From: Astrocystis sublimbata
Taxonomy: Eukaryota; Ascomycota; Sordariomycetes; Xylariales; Xylariaceae
Length of the DNA stretch: 64,000 nucleotides
Direction: 5' to 3'
Assembly: GCA_022453515.1 (NCBI GenBank)
Contig: JAJNNY010000020.1
Location: forward strand, 1-64,000
Shown: positions 10,794 to 23,034 of the stretch, piece by piece
How positions within the stretch are numbered: position 1 is the first letter of the stretch
Layout: every line of letters starts with the position of its first letter
Notes under the pieces: generated by a model
Databases searched by the model: none
Told to the model about the DNA's origin: nothing
What the model saw: only the letters and a program-made list of their open reading frames with translations
Program-made: the position numbers and the translations under genes

Positions 10794-13658
10794 GGTGAAT
10801 TATTTGTTTGTATTTTTTCTTGATTTTCTTTTTTATGTTGTCGTGATTCGTTTCGTGGTTATGCGCGCCCAAAGTTGTGGTTCCTGTCCGGTCGGGTCGT
10901 TCCTTGGTAGCACATTTGCTGGCGGGTGGCGGTCAAGGTGTGCTTGCTGAGGACGAATCGTTGCTATGTGCAGCACATGTAGAACCAAGGAAGCTCGCGG
11001 AAAAGAGCAGTGTTTGGCCGAGCGGGTTGTTCAATGGGCAAAGGAGCCAATAATGTCTTGTCATCCCCTACAGGCAGACATAGGCGCACATGATTTCTTG
11101 CTCCGTTAGACAGTGGCCTTCGGACTGCTTTGGTCGCTTGGAAGCCTTTGTGGATGTGGTTGCTGCTGCTTGGTTTTCTGTTGACGTGACGTGCTTGTGT
11201 TCGTGTCGCAAAGAAACGAGAAGTGGCTGGCTGCCTGATGGTGAATGGTTTGTTGGTTTATTGGCTGTCGGTCTGCGTCGGTGCTGCTGGTGTAGAACCT
11301 ACCTGGTGTCGTCGTCGTCGCTGTTGCTGCTGGGTTAGTAAGGCGAGGGCCGGTGGGCGGTGGTGGCGGCGATGTTGTTGACGGAGGATAAGAACGACGA
11401 CACAGGCCGGCGGGCGCTAGGAGACAGTGACTGACTCCTGCTTTTGTTGTCTCGGCCCTGTCAACACGCCCTAAACACCCCCCCCAATCAAGGCCGCAAC
11501 CAAGGCCCCATTCATGCGCTGTCCCCCCTGGATGACGGCCGCGCTAGTGCTCATGGGGCCTAGCACCGCGTCCAGGGCATGTGGTACGCTACCATGACAA
11601 CCTGACGTGCCTGACCCTGCCTGACCACATCGAGAGCGGGGCGTCTGCAGCCAATGGGTGCTGCTCCTGCTGCGCTACCTGCCTGGAGTGTGTTGTACAT
11701 TGTACCGTGCTGCTGCACAGGACTGTACAACGTACATGAGCCGAAGGCGTGAGCATCGCAGGTGCAGCGGTTTGTCACAGGAGCGCGTCCAACCTTAACC
11801 TTCTCCACTCCCCTCGCCTCCTCCAGCTCAAGATTGCCGACAAGCCACAAGGGAGGCCACAGCAACCATTCAAACCGCGACGTTCAGCTTGTACATTCTG
11901 CATTCGGACTGCATAGTAGGGGAGTAGGTAAGTAGGTATATTGGATACTACATCGGCGGGCGATCCCAGCTAATCCAGCGCTGATCATCCGATGCAACTC
12001 GTTTGTCTTCGTGTCTTCATACGGTATCCGTGATTCAATTAGCACTTTAAGGTTCACTTACACACCGTACCGCATCGTCCCAACAAACGCCAGCCGACAT
12101 AGTACCAAACTAGTAATCTCACCGCCTCCGAATTATCGACAATACAGTCCGTCCGTCACATTCGTCTCATGTTGCTCGTCCGTTCTTTGATCGATACGCA
12201 CACCAAAGGAGAAACAGACACATGGCAGGAGGCTGGGGATAACTCAACATCGAATAGCTCCATCGCTTTCTACCTATCCATCCGACAAGTCCGCCGTCTG
12301 TGCTCGCAGATGTCCGTGTGCTCTGCGCCTACCGTTTACATACAGTAGTCATCTAGCGCGAGTGACTATACCCTCTGATCCATATTTAGTATCATAGCAG
12401 AAAGCATAATCCCAAGCATAAATGCGCCGGTAAAGCTTGAAACGGCTTCATTCAGCCAGATTGTGGGGTCTTCACATTGCTGTCTCGGCATTATGCCCAT
12501 GTAACTATGGGATAAGGTAGATACCCGACTCCCTCGTTCCTCCGCTCGGCTTGCGTTGCGCGCTCGAACCATCCACCACCCGGTCGCAACCACCTAGCCA
12601 CCTATTATTCGCAGATGCAACCTCTCTGAGCGTCCAGAACGGAGGATAGAGGATAATCACCTGATTGCGCCGGCTACGGAACTATATTCCGCGAGATTTG
12701 GAGTTTCGTTGCGCGAACTCATGACTTCTTGCGAACAACTTCTCAATTCTCCATACAGCCAGCCCACCAATGCCAACTTCTGAGTCATGTAGAATGACGT
12801 ATCCCGACAGGCGCGGGTTCGTTGTCTTACACATAATTAACATGTGAGACCGGTCAGCTTTAGATTAATTACTCATTCTGCTCGATTTATGATGCAGACA
12901 AACGCTCGTCAACCGTTGTCTGTCTTGTTCTATGTATCTATCATCTCCTTTACCACATCCCCTCCTGTTGCGCGGAACAGGCCGGATTACGATGTGAAAC
13001 CTCATGCGGGTAACATCCCAGCCACGCAAATCACCTACGATCAGGCCACTCGAAACGTGTTCAGTCAGACGGCTTGGCCCTCAACAATAACGAAACCACA
13101 TATACTATAATACCTGCCTATAATACCACCTCTCATATAATACTGCGTACCGAACATTTGAACCGCAGGCTCGCGCAGGGTTTTGACTCCGCTCTCCCGT
13201 TGTTACCTAACCTACCTAAGTTCTCCAGTATCGGACGTGAACGGGAGCCCCCTATCTACGCATCAACTCGTGCAACCTGAATGGGGACGCTCTCATCACA
13301 ACGCAAAAGACTCATGGTTTTTATTTTCTACTGATGAAGCACTGCTCTAGGTAATTCAGGCTTCTTAGACTCGCACCCGGCTAGTATTCCTCGCAGGTAC
13401 CTGTAGGGGGGTTGTCATACTTCACTGCGGCAGGGCAACCTTTATATACACAGCTTAAGCTCATAGGAGGCTTTTCGAAATCCTCACACCACCATGCATC
13501 CACTGCATATGTTGCATCTTTGCCAATGGAAGGTAGCTCTCTCAGTTGAACCCTTAAAAGATGGAATCCAAACATTACCCGAGCTCAGGCCTCGCTACAG
13601 AACAAATATATTTGAGCATGTCATTACAATGCCCAATGCAGTCCACATGTGGAAGAAG
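10794..13658. other. Intergenic region, no supportable gene
   Basis: About 2.9 kb between the NUDE start and the tRNA gene. The first 600 bases, presumably the NUDE promoter and leader, are T- and G-rich on the plus strand with a GTC-rich stretch near 11310. Small open frames on both strands have no recognisable motif. Confidence 0.6.
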
Positions 13659-13748
13659 GGCCTCGTGGCCCAATGGCAAGGCGTCTGACTACGATTCGAT
13701 ATGAATGTGATAATCAGGAGATTCTGGGTTCGACCCCCAGCGAGGTCA
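13659..13748 (+). tRNA. tRNA-Arg(ACG) with an 18-base intron
   Basis: Cloverleaf gene reading CGU/CGC codons through A34 to inosine. The acceptor stem GGCCTCG (13659-13665) pairs with CGAGGTC (13741-13747), with one G-T pair; A at 13748 is the discriminator. The anticodon stem TCTGA pairs with TCAGG; the loop carries anticodon ACG at 13691-13693, followed by A37. The intron occupies 13695-13712, exactly between positions 37 and 38, the standard place for nuclear tRNA introns. The T arm CTGGG-TTCGACC-CCCAG is perfect. A T4 run follows at 13752-13755. CCA is not encoded, as expected for a eukaryote. Confidence 0.95.
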
Positions 13749-13751
13749 AAC

Positions 13752-13755
13752 TTTT
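13752..13755 (+). terminator. RNA polymerase III terminator (T4)
   Basis: TTTT four bases beyond the tRNA-Arg 3' end; the expected position and minimal sequence for Pol III termination. Confidence 0.75.
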
Positions 13756-16700
13756 GCCATTTTCGCTTCCATCCCACATATAGATCTGATGAGTCTACGT
13801 TTATGGCTTTCTTCTCAACAGCAAGCACCTTGGTCAGTCTTGTTTACAAGCGCCAGATGAAAGAGATTGTTGAGGCTTTTAAACTCTATTGACCAGAAGA
13901 TTCCCAACGAAGCTAGTCGTTGTAATTGTAAATGCGCTGCTAGATTCGATACAGCGCCAGTGAGCATCTTTGATTCAATTGGTAATCGGGCAGGTAGGCT
14001 GATTGCGAGTGATAAGGGAGTTTACAATCTTGGAAAACCTAGCATATTCCAAGTGCTCGTGAGGGATACCTTTGGTTCGTGAATCAGGGGTTAAGGACCG
14101 AGTACTTGAAGCCGGCCGCTCGTTGATATCTAACACCAATAAACAATTTTGTTTGCGAAAGGCCATCATTAATTCATACTGCGCCTTTCTGGAACAGCGC
14201 GATACAGATGTCTCGGCTGGCACTTGCGTAGCCGTTTGCAAGATTTTCTGTTTGTTCTCACTTACTGTTAACTCCGAGCGACACGTGTTAGTGATTAGCC
14301 CAACTGGAGTTTGTTTCAGCTGTCAAACGGTAAATTGTAATCAAGAATATAGAAGAAAGTTTCGTGACAGTCTCAGTATTGAAGTGATTTCGCTGGGATA
14401 TTACACAACGGACTTTTTCCAGAGTTGCGAAAGATTGGTGGTCTTCGTCAATCGCCGTTTGTGTGTGGGACGTTTCACTGCAGTCCTGTAAATCTCCATG
14501 TTGTACCAAATTCATTGTACAACTCAATGTTGATTTTTGCAAATCATGTCCCAGATCGAATGCGCAATTCTGGGGTGGCACTACCTCGGTAGACAGTACA
14601 GTTGAGGCATCTAGTAACGTGGCAAGTTACGAAATCAGGTAGCAAATGAACTCGTCTTAAGATTATCGTCACGGAGTTGGGTGGATGGGCATGAACAGTT
14701 CAGCCCTTTGTTTGCGTCAGAAGCTGAAAACTTGACTTTTACTAAACGAGCTATGATGTGATCATATGGTACTGGTCACGATATAAAGTGTAAATACATA
14801 GAAACATGCTTGTCGAACGAATTACTGAGCGCGACTGGGCTCAACGAATACTGATTCGAGCTAGAAAAGCAAGAAAGCTTTGTGAAGACATAGTCATTGC
14901 CAATTGCTCCCTAATAATCACCGCACAGGTATTCTGAGTACCTAATTCGACTGTGTCGATCGGGTTGTGCTATGCCGCTTCCCTTGGCACAGGTCAACTC
15001 ATCCGACACGCAATTTCTCAACGACCAAGATTTCTCGAGAGCCGTAGAGGCCAAGAAGGGCAAAAGCACACCACCATCTTAACCCTTTTTGGCGGTAGCA
15101 CTGCGTTTCCCCTACCGAGGCATACATGACGTATTCTCCATGGAAAATATATTGTCGGTCAGCTTGACAGGTGCTATGACAGAGGCATTCGTACGCAGGC
15201 ACCCTCATAACCGCTTGCTCTGGTGAGCAGCACGAAGTGTTGCTGGGTTCATTAGGTTCTTGATTTATCTTCAATGAGGGCACTCATTTACCAAGCTACA
15301 TCGGCTGTCAGTGTGCTTAATTAAAGAGAGTCATATTTACCTACGTCCCTTTACGTCACAACTCCATACGTCTATAAGCGACGATAGACATTTCCCGTGA
15401 CACCAACATTCATACGGTCTACCATGCCTCATTTTCACCTGCGTCAGCTACCGCCGTCGCAAGGACTCCTCCATCTTATCACCCTCACATCACTCTGATT
15501 CTTCCCAACTTATCTAAGAATCCCATTAAGCCAGAATCAGTCCCAATGCACCCTAGTAAACAGAAGATGAATGAAACCACTCGTAAAACTCATAACCAGC
15601 ATATAGTCCATGTTGCTAGGCTGTTGCCACTGCCATTACTAGTGAGCAGCCTGCTCTGTGGTGATAATTTGTGATCAAAAGGAATTACAGCACTATGCCA
15701 TCGCACCCAATACATAAAATGCTGTCAGTCCGGAGAGTGACCGCTTGCCATCACTTATATGTGTAATCATAACAAGTAGACTGGTTCTGTTGAATCTTTT
15801 GGGATTCAATTTTTATTGCTAGCATGGAGCCATTCTTTGACTTCAACTTTGGTGGTTCTCGAGGAGAGCGTGTTATCGGACCAGTCTGGCTCACGATTAG
15901 CCACCTTTCTTTCGTGCTGTCCGCTGTACAAGATCTAAGACCCTCACTCAGTATATACTGATACACTATTCAGCAATGACTAGTCAATAACCAAGGAATA
16001 AAGGACCAGACAGAGTAACGTTATACATGCTTATGTAGTGGCTATAAGGACTATTGCTATGTCTCTGAATAACAAACATTCGATGAAACAATCATCTTCC
16101 CATGAGGTTGTTATCGCCTATATGACTCTTCAGAATTCTTTGCAATAACACAGCTATCAGGACGAGGTGTTGTAAAAGTTATATTGAGACAGTTTCGCTC
16201 CGAATTGCGGTCTGCTGCTCCAACAATCATTTGATAGAGGTGGACGTTCCCGTCATGATCATGATCTCTGCTCGACTAGGGAACAACACAGCCTTTCCAT
16301 CATTGCAATAATGCTAACACATCAAGGACAGGTTTGCGATGCCGTGGCGCTTGGAAATGGCAGTTTCTCACCAAGAATATAGATGATACGTCACGTCGAA
16401 GGATTTCTGTTATCTATAACAAACATTCGAGGCTTTAAAGGCAAATTTCCATTCGATCCTGTTTGCGCCTTCCGAGGCATGTTTTAATAATCCAAAACGG
16501 GACGATTTCCATGCAATTTCCAGCTTGATGAAGCCTCAAATGCAATCCTTGCCCGGGATGGTATTCCGCGGGACATATTTGATTGTTTGGATCGACGTAT
16601 GATACAAGAATGGTCAACAAAATGCGAGTCCGTTGTTCGTAAACGGATACTGCTCAGAGAATGAGACGCTCGTTGTTGGAGTGTTTGAATGGGGGAGGCT

Positions 16701-19170
16701 AGTCTAACCTGCCTTCGGCAAGCGAACTCTCGCGTAATGATTCCCCAGTCTTAAGATAATATTATAAGGAACCTGTGACAAGAGAGAGTAATTGATGTTC
16801 GCGCGCTGCAAGAAGGTTTCAACATCATGTCATATCGTGTCATAACTACATAATTATACTCCAACGGAGTTGGAGGATTGTTTCTTGCGCATCGTCATAG
16901 CGTATTGTCGCGGTAGGTAAGGTAAGACCGACGTCGATCATCATGATATTTTACTGTAGATGTGGTTGCGAGCCCCCATACGCGAGGAGCAAATGTACAC
17001 AAGGAACGAGCCCAGTCGACTCCAATCCTCACTTCTCGCCTCATTTTCAACATCAGTTGGGTCGCGAATGTCAGATATCGTCATCCTGCCCTGAAACGAC
17101 CAGGGTGAGCTGAACCGTCTGGTAATCTCTCTGCCCTAAGAGGAAACACCCTCGAGACCCCGAATTTCTGAACAGGAACGCATGTATGCATACGCGGCAC
17201 CCCTGGCCAGCCAGCCCCGGAACGAACGCGATTAAAACCACGGACCCAGCCCACTGGGCTCGACTGGGTCCTGCGAGTCCCGCAACCCAGGTCGGCTAGG
17301 GGGTTGCAGTAGCGCAAGCCTCACTTGCTCGACTTGGGCGGGCATCCTGGCCAGCTCGACTGGGGCGCGCCCGCGGCTTGCCGGGTACAAGCCCTATCGC
17401 CAAGGGTTCACGACCATATCTTCTTGATTAATGATCTTCGTCTGGAGCCGTTCCAACCTGGGGCTCTGCTGGGGTTTGATGGTTGCATTCGGGCTGAACA
17501 GCAATTTTCAATGTGGCGTAAAGCTGTACGCATCACATTGCTAATAATGCAACCCGTTCTATTACCGCCCTGGCGCATCTTGGGGCTGCAAATGAGAAGG
17601 CCAGGAGGAACTTCAGCTTCTCGAGAGTCAAGCCGAGACTAGCTACACCTACTTACTTACTCACACGAATGTACCTGGACCTCATACCCGAAGGATTGCA
17701 CAAGTTTCTATTCTTTAACAGCAATGCCCAGGCAAGCCGCAACAAAAGTTTCTGCAAATTCACTAGCCTTGAGTGATTCGCAGCTTTTTTATATGGTATT
17801 TAAGTGGCACTGTGATCGATTGAACTTCGAACACGCTTTGAGCGGCTTCACTTCGATTAGGACTGGATAGAGGAACGTGGTTCATGAACATAAGCACAAG
17901 CAAACGCCACGAGATAGGCTATGATACCGCAATCGGCGAATTTTGCCATGTCTGGAAAGAGCAGGATCCGTCGTTCAACGCGCCTCGCCATGCACTTCGT
18001 ATGCTTGGTAGATCCGCATCCACCACGGGAAGTTATAATCGATGTAAGAAACTAGTACAGGGGTTTGGCGGGAAGGATCTCTGCGGGAGGGCTTACTACT
18101 GTGTCATTGGGTACCGTAGCTGGATTGTTTCCTCGGGACAGGATTCCCTTCAGGGCCGGATCCCCTTTCCTTTCTTCTCATACATAGGTAATTAGTGATC
18201 AGCCCTGTGGCTTGGGGGAATGAAGCCGCTTGTGCTAGACGAGGCTTTTTCTTCAGGGTTTGATACGTGAGCCTGCAAGGATATTTCTTTTTTATGTACG
18301 CATTATGGCTGCTCCGATCTACACGCCGTCATGACAACATGGGGATCGGAACATTGAGGTACTGGGAAGATCGGATTCAGGCATGGGCTATCCTATTGTG
18401 TGACGTGACACGTTCGGTAGCTTAACACATGCTTACCATGGGATGCTGCTTGGAGATTGTACATGCAGCGACGATCTTCAAGCCTATACTGATCTAAATA
18501 TAACTAAAAGAGGCTTACATTAAAACATTGGACGACTGAAAGACCCTGATTTTCACTAGAGGCGTTGCTCTAGAGATTCGCAATACACACCATACCATCG
18601 AACAGTGTAACCATCAGGATTTGCGCTACTGGGTAATATTCCTTATGGCGATTCTAGAACAGCCAGCAAATTACCATTCATGACGCTATTTGGATCTACA
18701 TTCTGAGCGAACTTCAACGTGGCGGGTGGCGTTATTGCTTTCGATGTGGCGCTCTCTGTAGTGCTTCTAGTTGTTTTCCACCATCTTCTATTTCCCGCAC
18801 CAGATTTACTTTGATAATCAAGGGCTTCATCTGTTTCGAATGAGGCTATGGTAGCTATGAACTTGCAAAAGGTTGTGTGTTTTTCGTGGGCTGCCGTTAA
18901 TTAATTCCCAATTATAGTGTGCGATGACTGCCACAAGCAGCGCACAATCTGATATTTTTTCCTCCGTAGCCTGCAGATTTGAGATACATTTCTTACAAGA
19001 TTACTATTAAACAGAACAACAACTCTACAGAAAAGCAACACAGATGATAAAAGAGAAAACAGAACCCAGCCGAGCGATGTGACCTTTCGCATTTACTACA
19101 CGCCGTGGAACAGGAAACCCACGAAAATGATGTAGCATTCAACAGATGCAGTTTGACATGCCACTGTGGT
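13756..19170. other. Gene desert, no supportable gene
   Basis: About 5.4 kb of mostly AT-richer DNA. Open frames up to 139 codons (for example 14072-14491 plus) show no known motif, no splice partners and no signal peptide. I found no transposase or reverse-transcriptase motifs. A locally GC-rich island lies at about 17080-17400. Nothing else was identified. Confidence 0.6.
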
Positions 19171-19728
19171 CTACCCTCGTGGAGCGGGTGGTATGAAACA
19201 ACCAGCTTCGGACAGCCTGTCTAAAAGCTCTGTCTCTCTTCTCGCTAGATGAGGAGGATTATTAGCTGTCTGATGACAAAAAGTCACATCCGCAAGTTAA
19301 TGCAACTTACACGGCTGTTGCCGTCCATGGTATGTTGGAAGGACTTGAACTCTGAGTGTCCTGGTCGTAGCCAAATAAGTGGTCGTCGGTGGTGCAGATC
19401 CATAGTCCATCTCGTACACATTGAACTGGAGCACATACGTCCCGACCTGAGTGAACCTGAGGTCGGGAAAGACAGCGTATTCTGTGTGAGTAGTTGCGCC
19501 GTTTAGTCCCTCCGCATCGCGTCCGAGTCGCCACGATGATCCGTACAGCGTGCCTTGGAGCGGATGCTGCGTACTGGTCTGTGCTCCTGTGTGGTCCAAG
19601 AGCCTGACTTCGAAAATGGTATGCAAGTTATTGTTTGCGTAGGAGACCACGAGTGGGGGGTAGAGAATCGCTCCCAGTCCGATTGCCGCAGGCGGTTTAA
19701 TTTCGATGCGAATCGGTGGGCTAGGCAT
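19171..19728 (-). CDS. Compact velvet-domain protein
   Basis: Fungal-specific regulator of the velvet superfamily, whose known members (VeA, VelB, VosA, VelC) bind DNA as homo- or heterodimers in the nucleus and control development and secondary metabolism. Two exons on the minus strand, 19728-19311 and 19244-19171, flank a 66-base intron (GTAAGT...CTAG); the joined frame gives 163 aa ending EAGCFIPPAPRG. The whole protein is essentially one velvet domain: IRIEIKPPAA and LYPPLVVS strands, HTIFEVRLLDHTGA, then AVFPDLRFTQVGTYVLQFNVYEMDY, equivalent to the family FPDLS-x-G-x-Y-x-L-x-F block. It has no extra disordered or PEST region and is far shorter than the classical paralogues. I could not assign it to a named member. 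An in-frame ATG at about 19771-19773 or an upstream exon is possible; the ATG at 19728 has the better context. Confidence 0.82.
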
Positions 19729-20026
19729 TTTTTTTATGACTGGGAGCTTCGTTTTCCTCTTGATATGCAGCATTAGTGATGTATGTTACGGTTTCCAGAT
19801 TATGGAAGTGCTCACCTGATATATGTACAGGGTATGCCGCCTGCTCACATAGTCACGCGTGTTGACGTGTTTCTTTTCGAGCAGAGAGAAACGAGGGGGA
19901 TGGAGACTAATAATACATGCTGATGAGCAGTGTGTGTAGGGAAGACCCAAGAATGGCGAGGGTGAGTACCATGAAACTGACGCTGAAGGGTGTCAGTGGG
20001 GAACGAGGTTCCTTGGGCAACCTCTA

Positions 20027-20049
20027 GGGACAAAGGGACAAAGGGACAA
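20027..20049. repeat. GGGACAAA tandem repeat, about 3 units
   Basis: Two exact 8-base units and a third of seven bases, upstream of the velvet gene. Confidence 0.8.
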
Positions 20050-22176
20050 CGTCTAGTAGTCTGATAGAAAAACTCCAGGCGTCATTGTGAAGATTTCCAT
20101 GTAGTACGGTAGAGGAGGTGCGGTTATCGGGCCTCAGATGTCCAATACCCTACACACCATGAGACTGTGCCCAATGAGCAGAATAAAACCAATTGATGTG
20201 TACGCACGGTGATGATGCATCTTGCTTTTTTTCAGGTTCTCGTTTCTGCCATGCCTCTATTATTCGATGGATTCAAGTTGTCAGCGAACCGCAAGGTCAG
20301 CTTTTTTGAAGCAAGGCTAGACTCCCGGCATAAATTGGGCGAAGCCGTTACATGACGCCGCTTCACCGTGGCGTTCATCACCAACCACTTCGAGTAATCC
20401 TACCGGAAAGGATGATGTTCTAAGTACATTCGCCCACAGCGACGGATAAGGGTGGCCACGAAGCCGACAGGATGGCATTGGCGATCAGCAAATGTTGAGC
20501 CATTCCTGCTTTCCCCGTTACCTCCGGCTATGGGCAGCTTCAGCCTTCAGTACCCATTTGGTCTGCATGTCTCAACTCAGTTCAGTAATCGAAAAGTCGG
20601 GTGTGCAGGGGACTGAGTCTGAGACAAGGGTTAGACTTTTGGTACCGTAAGGCGCTAGTCAGAATGATGCTATCGCGCACGGAAGCCCTACGACCTTCAA
20701 ATCCCTAGGCTAGGATAAGCGAGTGGTAAGTAAGTACATTTCGGCTTCTGCTGGCGAGGATTCTTAAACTTAGTAAATTGAGAGTGATCGACCCGGACTT
20801 GTTCGCTAGTCCACCGGATGCAAATTCCGGTCAATGGGGGTACCAGACTCCCGGGACACAACCGGCCGGCATGTGTTGCTTGCAGGGGTGATTGTTAAGT
20901 CCCATGTCGCACTGCCACACTGATATGGACTTTTCATAGGATATGTGAGTATTGGCGTCATTGATAGATCACAAGGAAAACAACGCAACGAAAGAGGAAA
21001 AGCAAAACACTCTTGTGGGACTAGTATCAATATAAGTCACTATGCTACGGCAGTCGGAGGATCCGAATCGATGTCAAGACTAAGCATATGCGGATAACCT
21101 ATGCCAAGTGGGAGGTAATGCTTCAAGACGCCCAAACTGAGGAGAGGACCTTCAGTTTGTGGATGGTTAGAAACAGGTCTTGCCCTGAAAGGTTAAATAT
21201 GTTATGTTATCCAAGCAAAAGAGGTCGAATTCTGATATACTGGTATCTCTATATATTGCTACCATTAGAGATATAGGTAAGGATATCGGCTGTTCACCTC
21301 CAACCCTGAGGATTCCATGGAAAGTTGCGACCGAGCCTGTCATGCGGGTGGAAGAGAAGGTGTCCAATTCTCTCACCTCTTCTAGCCTGGAACACCAACC
21401 ACCTCCTCTTGTACCCGCGGGCCTGTTCCTTTGCCCAATCATGTCCTTCAAGGATCCAGTCTTTCATGTTCTAACGATACTGGTGGCAGCTCGTAATTTT
21501 CTTCTGTGAGGCCCGGTTGGCTTGCCCATTCGGTAACATGGCGGATGCGTCAAAATTGCCCGGGCGGCGGCAGCAGCAGGCTAGCCAATGGCGCCGCCAC
21601 TGGTAGGTACTACTGGCGCCATGAGCGATGCTACAGATGTCTGCATAATGATAGGTCAGCGGTGTATTCAGCAAAATGCGGTTGGGGATGAACCTGTTGA
21701 GTTCGTGGTCCGTAGGTTGTTTGCTGACGATGGGCTGTAAGTGGCCAGAGAACAGAAATTGTGTAAAGGACATTTGGTGTGTTTGTCGATTAGTGGTTTC
21801 GAAGCCTCCCAAGTCAATTCTGTCATGTCTGCTAACAATGTAGTAGGCTGATACATGCTATCCTGTGTAATATTTTCCCTCATTACCCCAATAGTGTTGA
21901 AGCAACCTTGTTAGCCTATGCAGTTACCTATTATACTGTTGATTGTTTCTAGGTGTTGTCATACTAGGTAGGCAGTACGGCAGTTCGCCCTTTCTGATGA
22001 ACTTTGATTCATAATCGGCCGACACCAAGATAGGTAGGTATACTGTCATGTGTGACAAGATCATTTGTACTAGTGTTGCTCATTGTATCGCCTAACTACT
22101 GTATTACAGAGGTTCCCTGTGAGAGTAGGGATGGATACATTGTGGTAAACCTAGACACATCTTGGCTACTGCCAAG

Positions 22177-22195
22177 TAGGTAATTACCTAGGTAA
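22177..22195. repeat. Two overlapping palindromes of the TAGGTA/TACCTA family
   Basis: TAGGTAATTACCTA (22177-22190) and TTACCTAGGTAA (22184-22195) are each perfectly self-complementary and overlap by seven bases, so the region can form either of two exclusive cruciforms. Confidence 0.8.
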
Positions 22196-22572
22196 CTGCA
22201 GCTTCTTGCTGTTGATTAACCTGCGGTTTTTTGAACGTGACTAACTCCAGGGCCGACGCCTGTCATTCAAGACCAGCGTTTCCACTCATGCAAATATTGT
22301 ACAAAGAACACTAGGAGGCGTTATAATGTACACTGTGGGCACGCCTTTCTGAAATCATTAGCCAGTGATCCAGCTGTTGATCTCCCCTGGGCAATTATTA
22401 GAATCGGCAGATATGAAAAGAATGGCTGGGAGACATACAGTGAACTGCTGTGAACTTTCGTGCTTCGTAAAGGTCTTCATAATCAATCGAGTGTGAAGCT
22501 GACAGCTTCAACCTTCTCGTCCCTTGTCCCTACTCCCATTTTCGAGACGCCTATTGCAGCCGATAACTGCAA

Positions 22573-23034
22573 TCAAGGAAGTCTCGTCTTCAGCTGGAGG
22601 CCATGCCAGCCCTTCAACTCCTCGCTGAGCACAGCGTTGACCATGCGCTGCTGCTTGAGCATGTTCACGCCGCGGAACTTCTCCGAGGCGATCTCGATAC
22701 CGTACATGGAGCCACAGCCGCCCGAGATGTCTTGGACCAGCAGTGCCGTGGGCGCGAACTCGGCCGTCAGCTTGTCCCAGATGTCTGACTCGGCCGGTCT
22801 CATGTGGTCGGGCTTCGTTGGCGGGGTCGTTGCGGCGGTCGAGTAGCGCATTGTGCTGCGGGGTGATGATGACGACGGTCCGCTGCTGCTTCGTGCATTC
22901 TTCGCTGTGAGGTAACTTCGGGACTGCATTCGCAGAGGCAGGCTGTTGGTAGGGTTGGATCGTGCAGCTGCTGCGGCTGCAGATCTCTGGCGCAGCGCAG
23001 AGACGGCAGCGCGCCGCCACTGGAAGCCAACCAT
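22573..23034 (-). CDS. BOL3: BolA-like protein 3, mitochondrial iron-sulfur cluster factor
   Basis: Mitochondrial assembly factor that, in yeast and animals, works with Nfu1 in late delivery of [4Fe-4S] clusters to targets such as lipoyl synthase. Single exon, 153 aa. The N-terminal 80 or so residues (MVGFQWRRAAVSALRQRS...) are rich in Arg, Ser and Ala with almost no acidic residues until about residue 80, a typical mitochondrial presequence. The C-terminal 70 residues form the BolA domain: WDKLTAEFAPTALLVQDISGGCGSMYGI, then MVNAVLSEELKGWHGLQLKTRLP. The SGGCGSMY segment with its cysteine and the WHGL histidine near the C-terminus are the BolA3 signature and the expected cluster ligands. The start at 23032-23034 opens the presequence; in-frame ATGs further upstream give a less credible leader. 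The subtilase gene begins its 3' end about 650 bases away in the same direction. Confidence 0.92.
   Translation of the reverse strand: MVGFQWRRAAVSALRQRSAAAAAARSNPTNSLPLRMQSRSYLTAKNARSSSGPSSSSPRSTMRYSTAATTPPTKPDHMRPAESDIWDKLTAEFAPTALLVQDISGGCGSMYGIEIASEKFRGVNMLKQQRMVNAVLSEELKGWHGLQLKTRLP

Larger units (their letters stand above)
19729..22572. other. Intergenic region, no supportable gene
   Basis: About 2.8 kb between the velvet and BolA3 genes. It holds an 8-base tandem repeat (20027-20049), an 8-bp inverted repeat ATGGCGCC / GGCGCCAT (21588-21622) and overlapping TAGGTA palindromes (22177-22195). The open frames seen, including one of 101 codons at 21204-21509 plus, match nothing I recognise. 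Confidence 0.55.

Noticed and set aside
14072..14491. 139-codon plus-strand frame near the tRNA
   Set aside because: No recognisable domain, an equally long competing frame on the other strand, and no adjoining exons.
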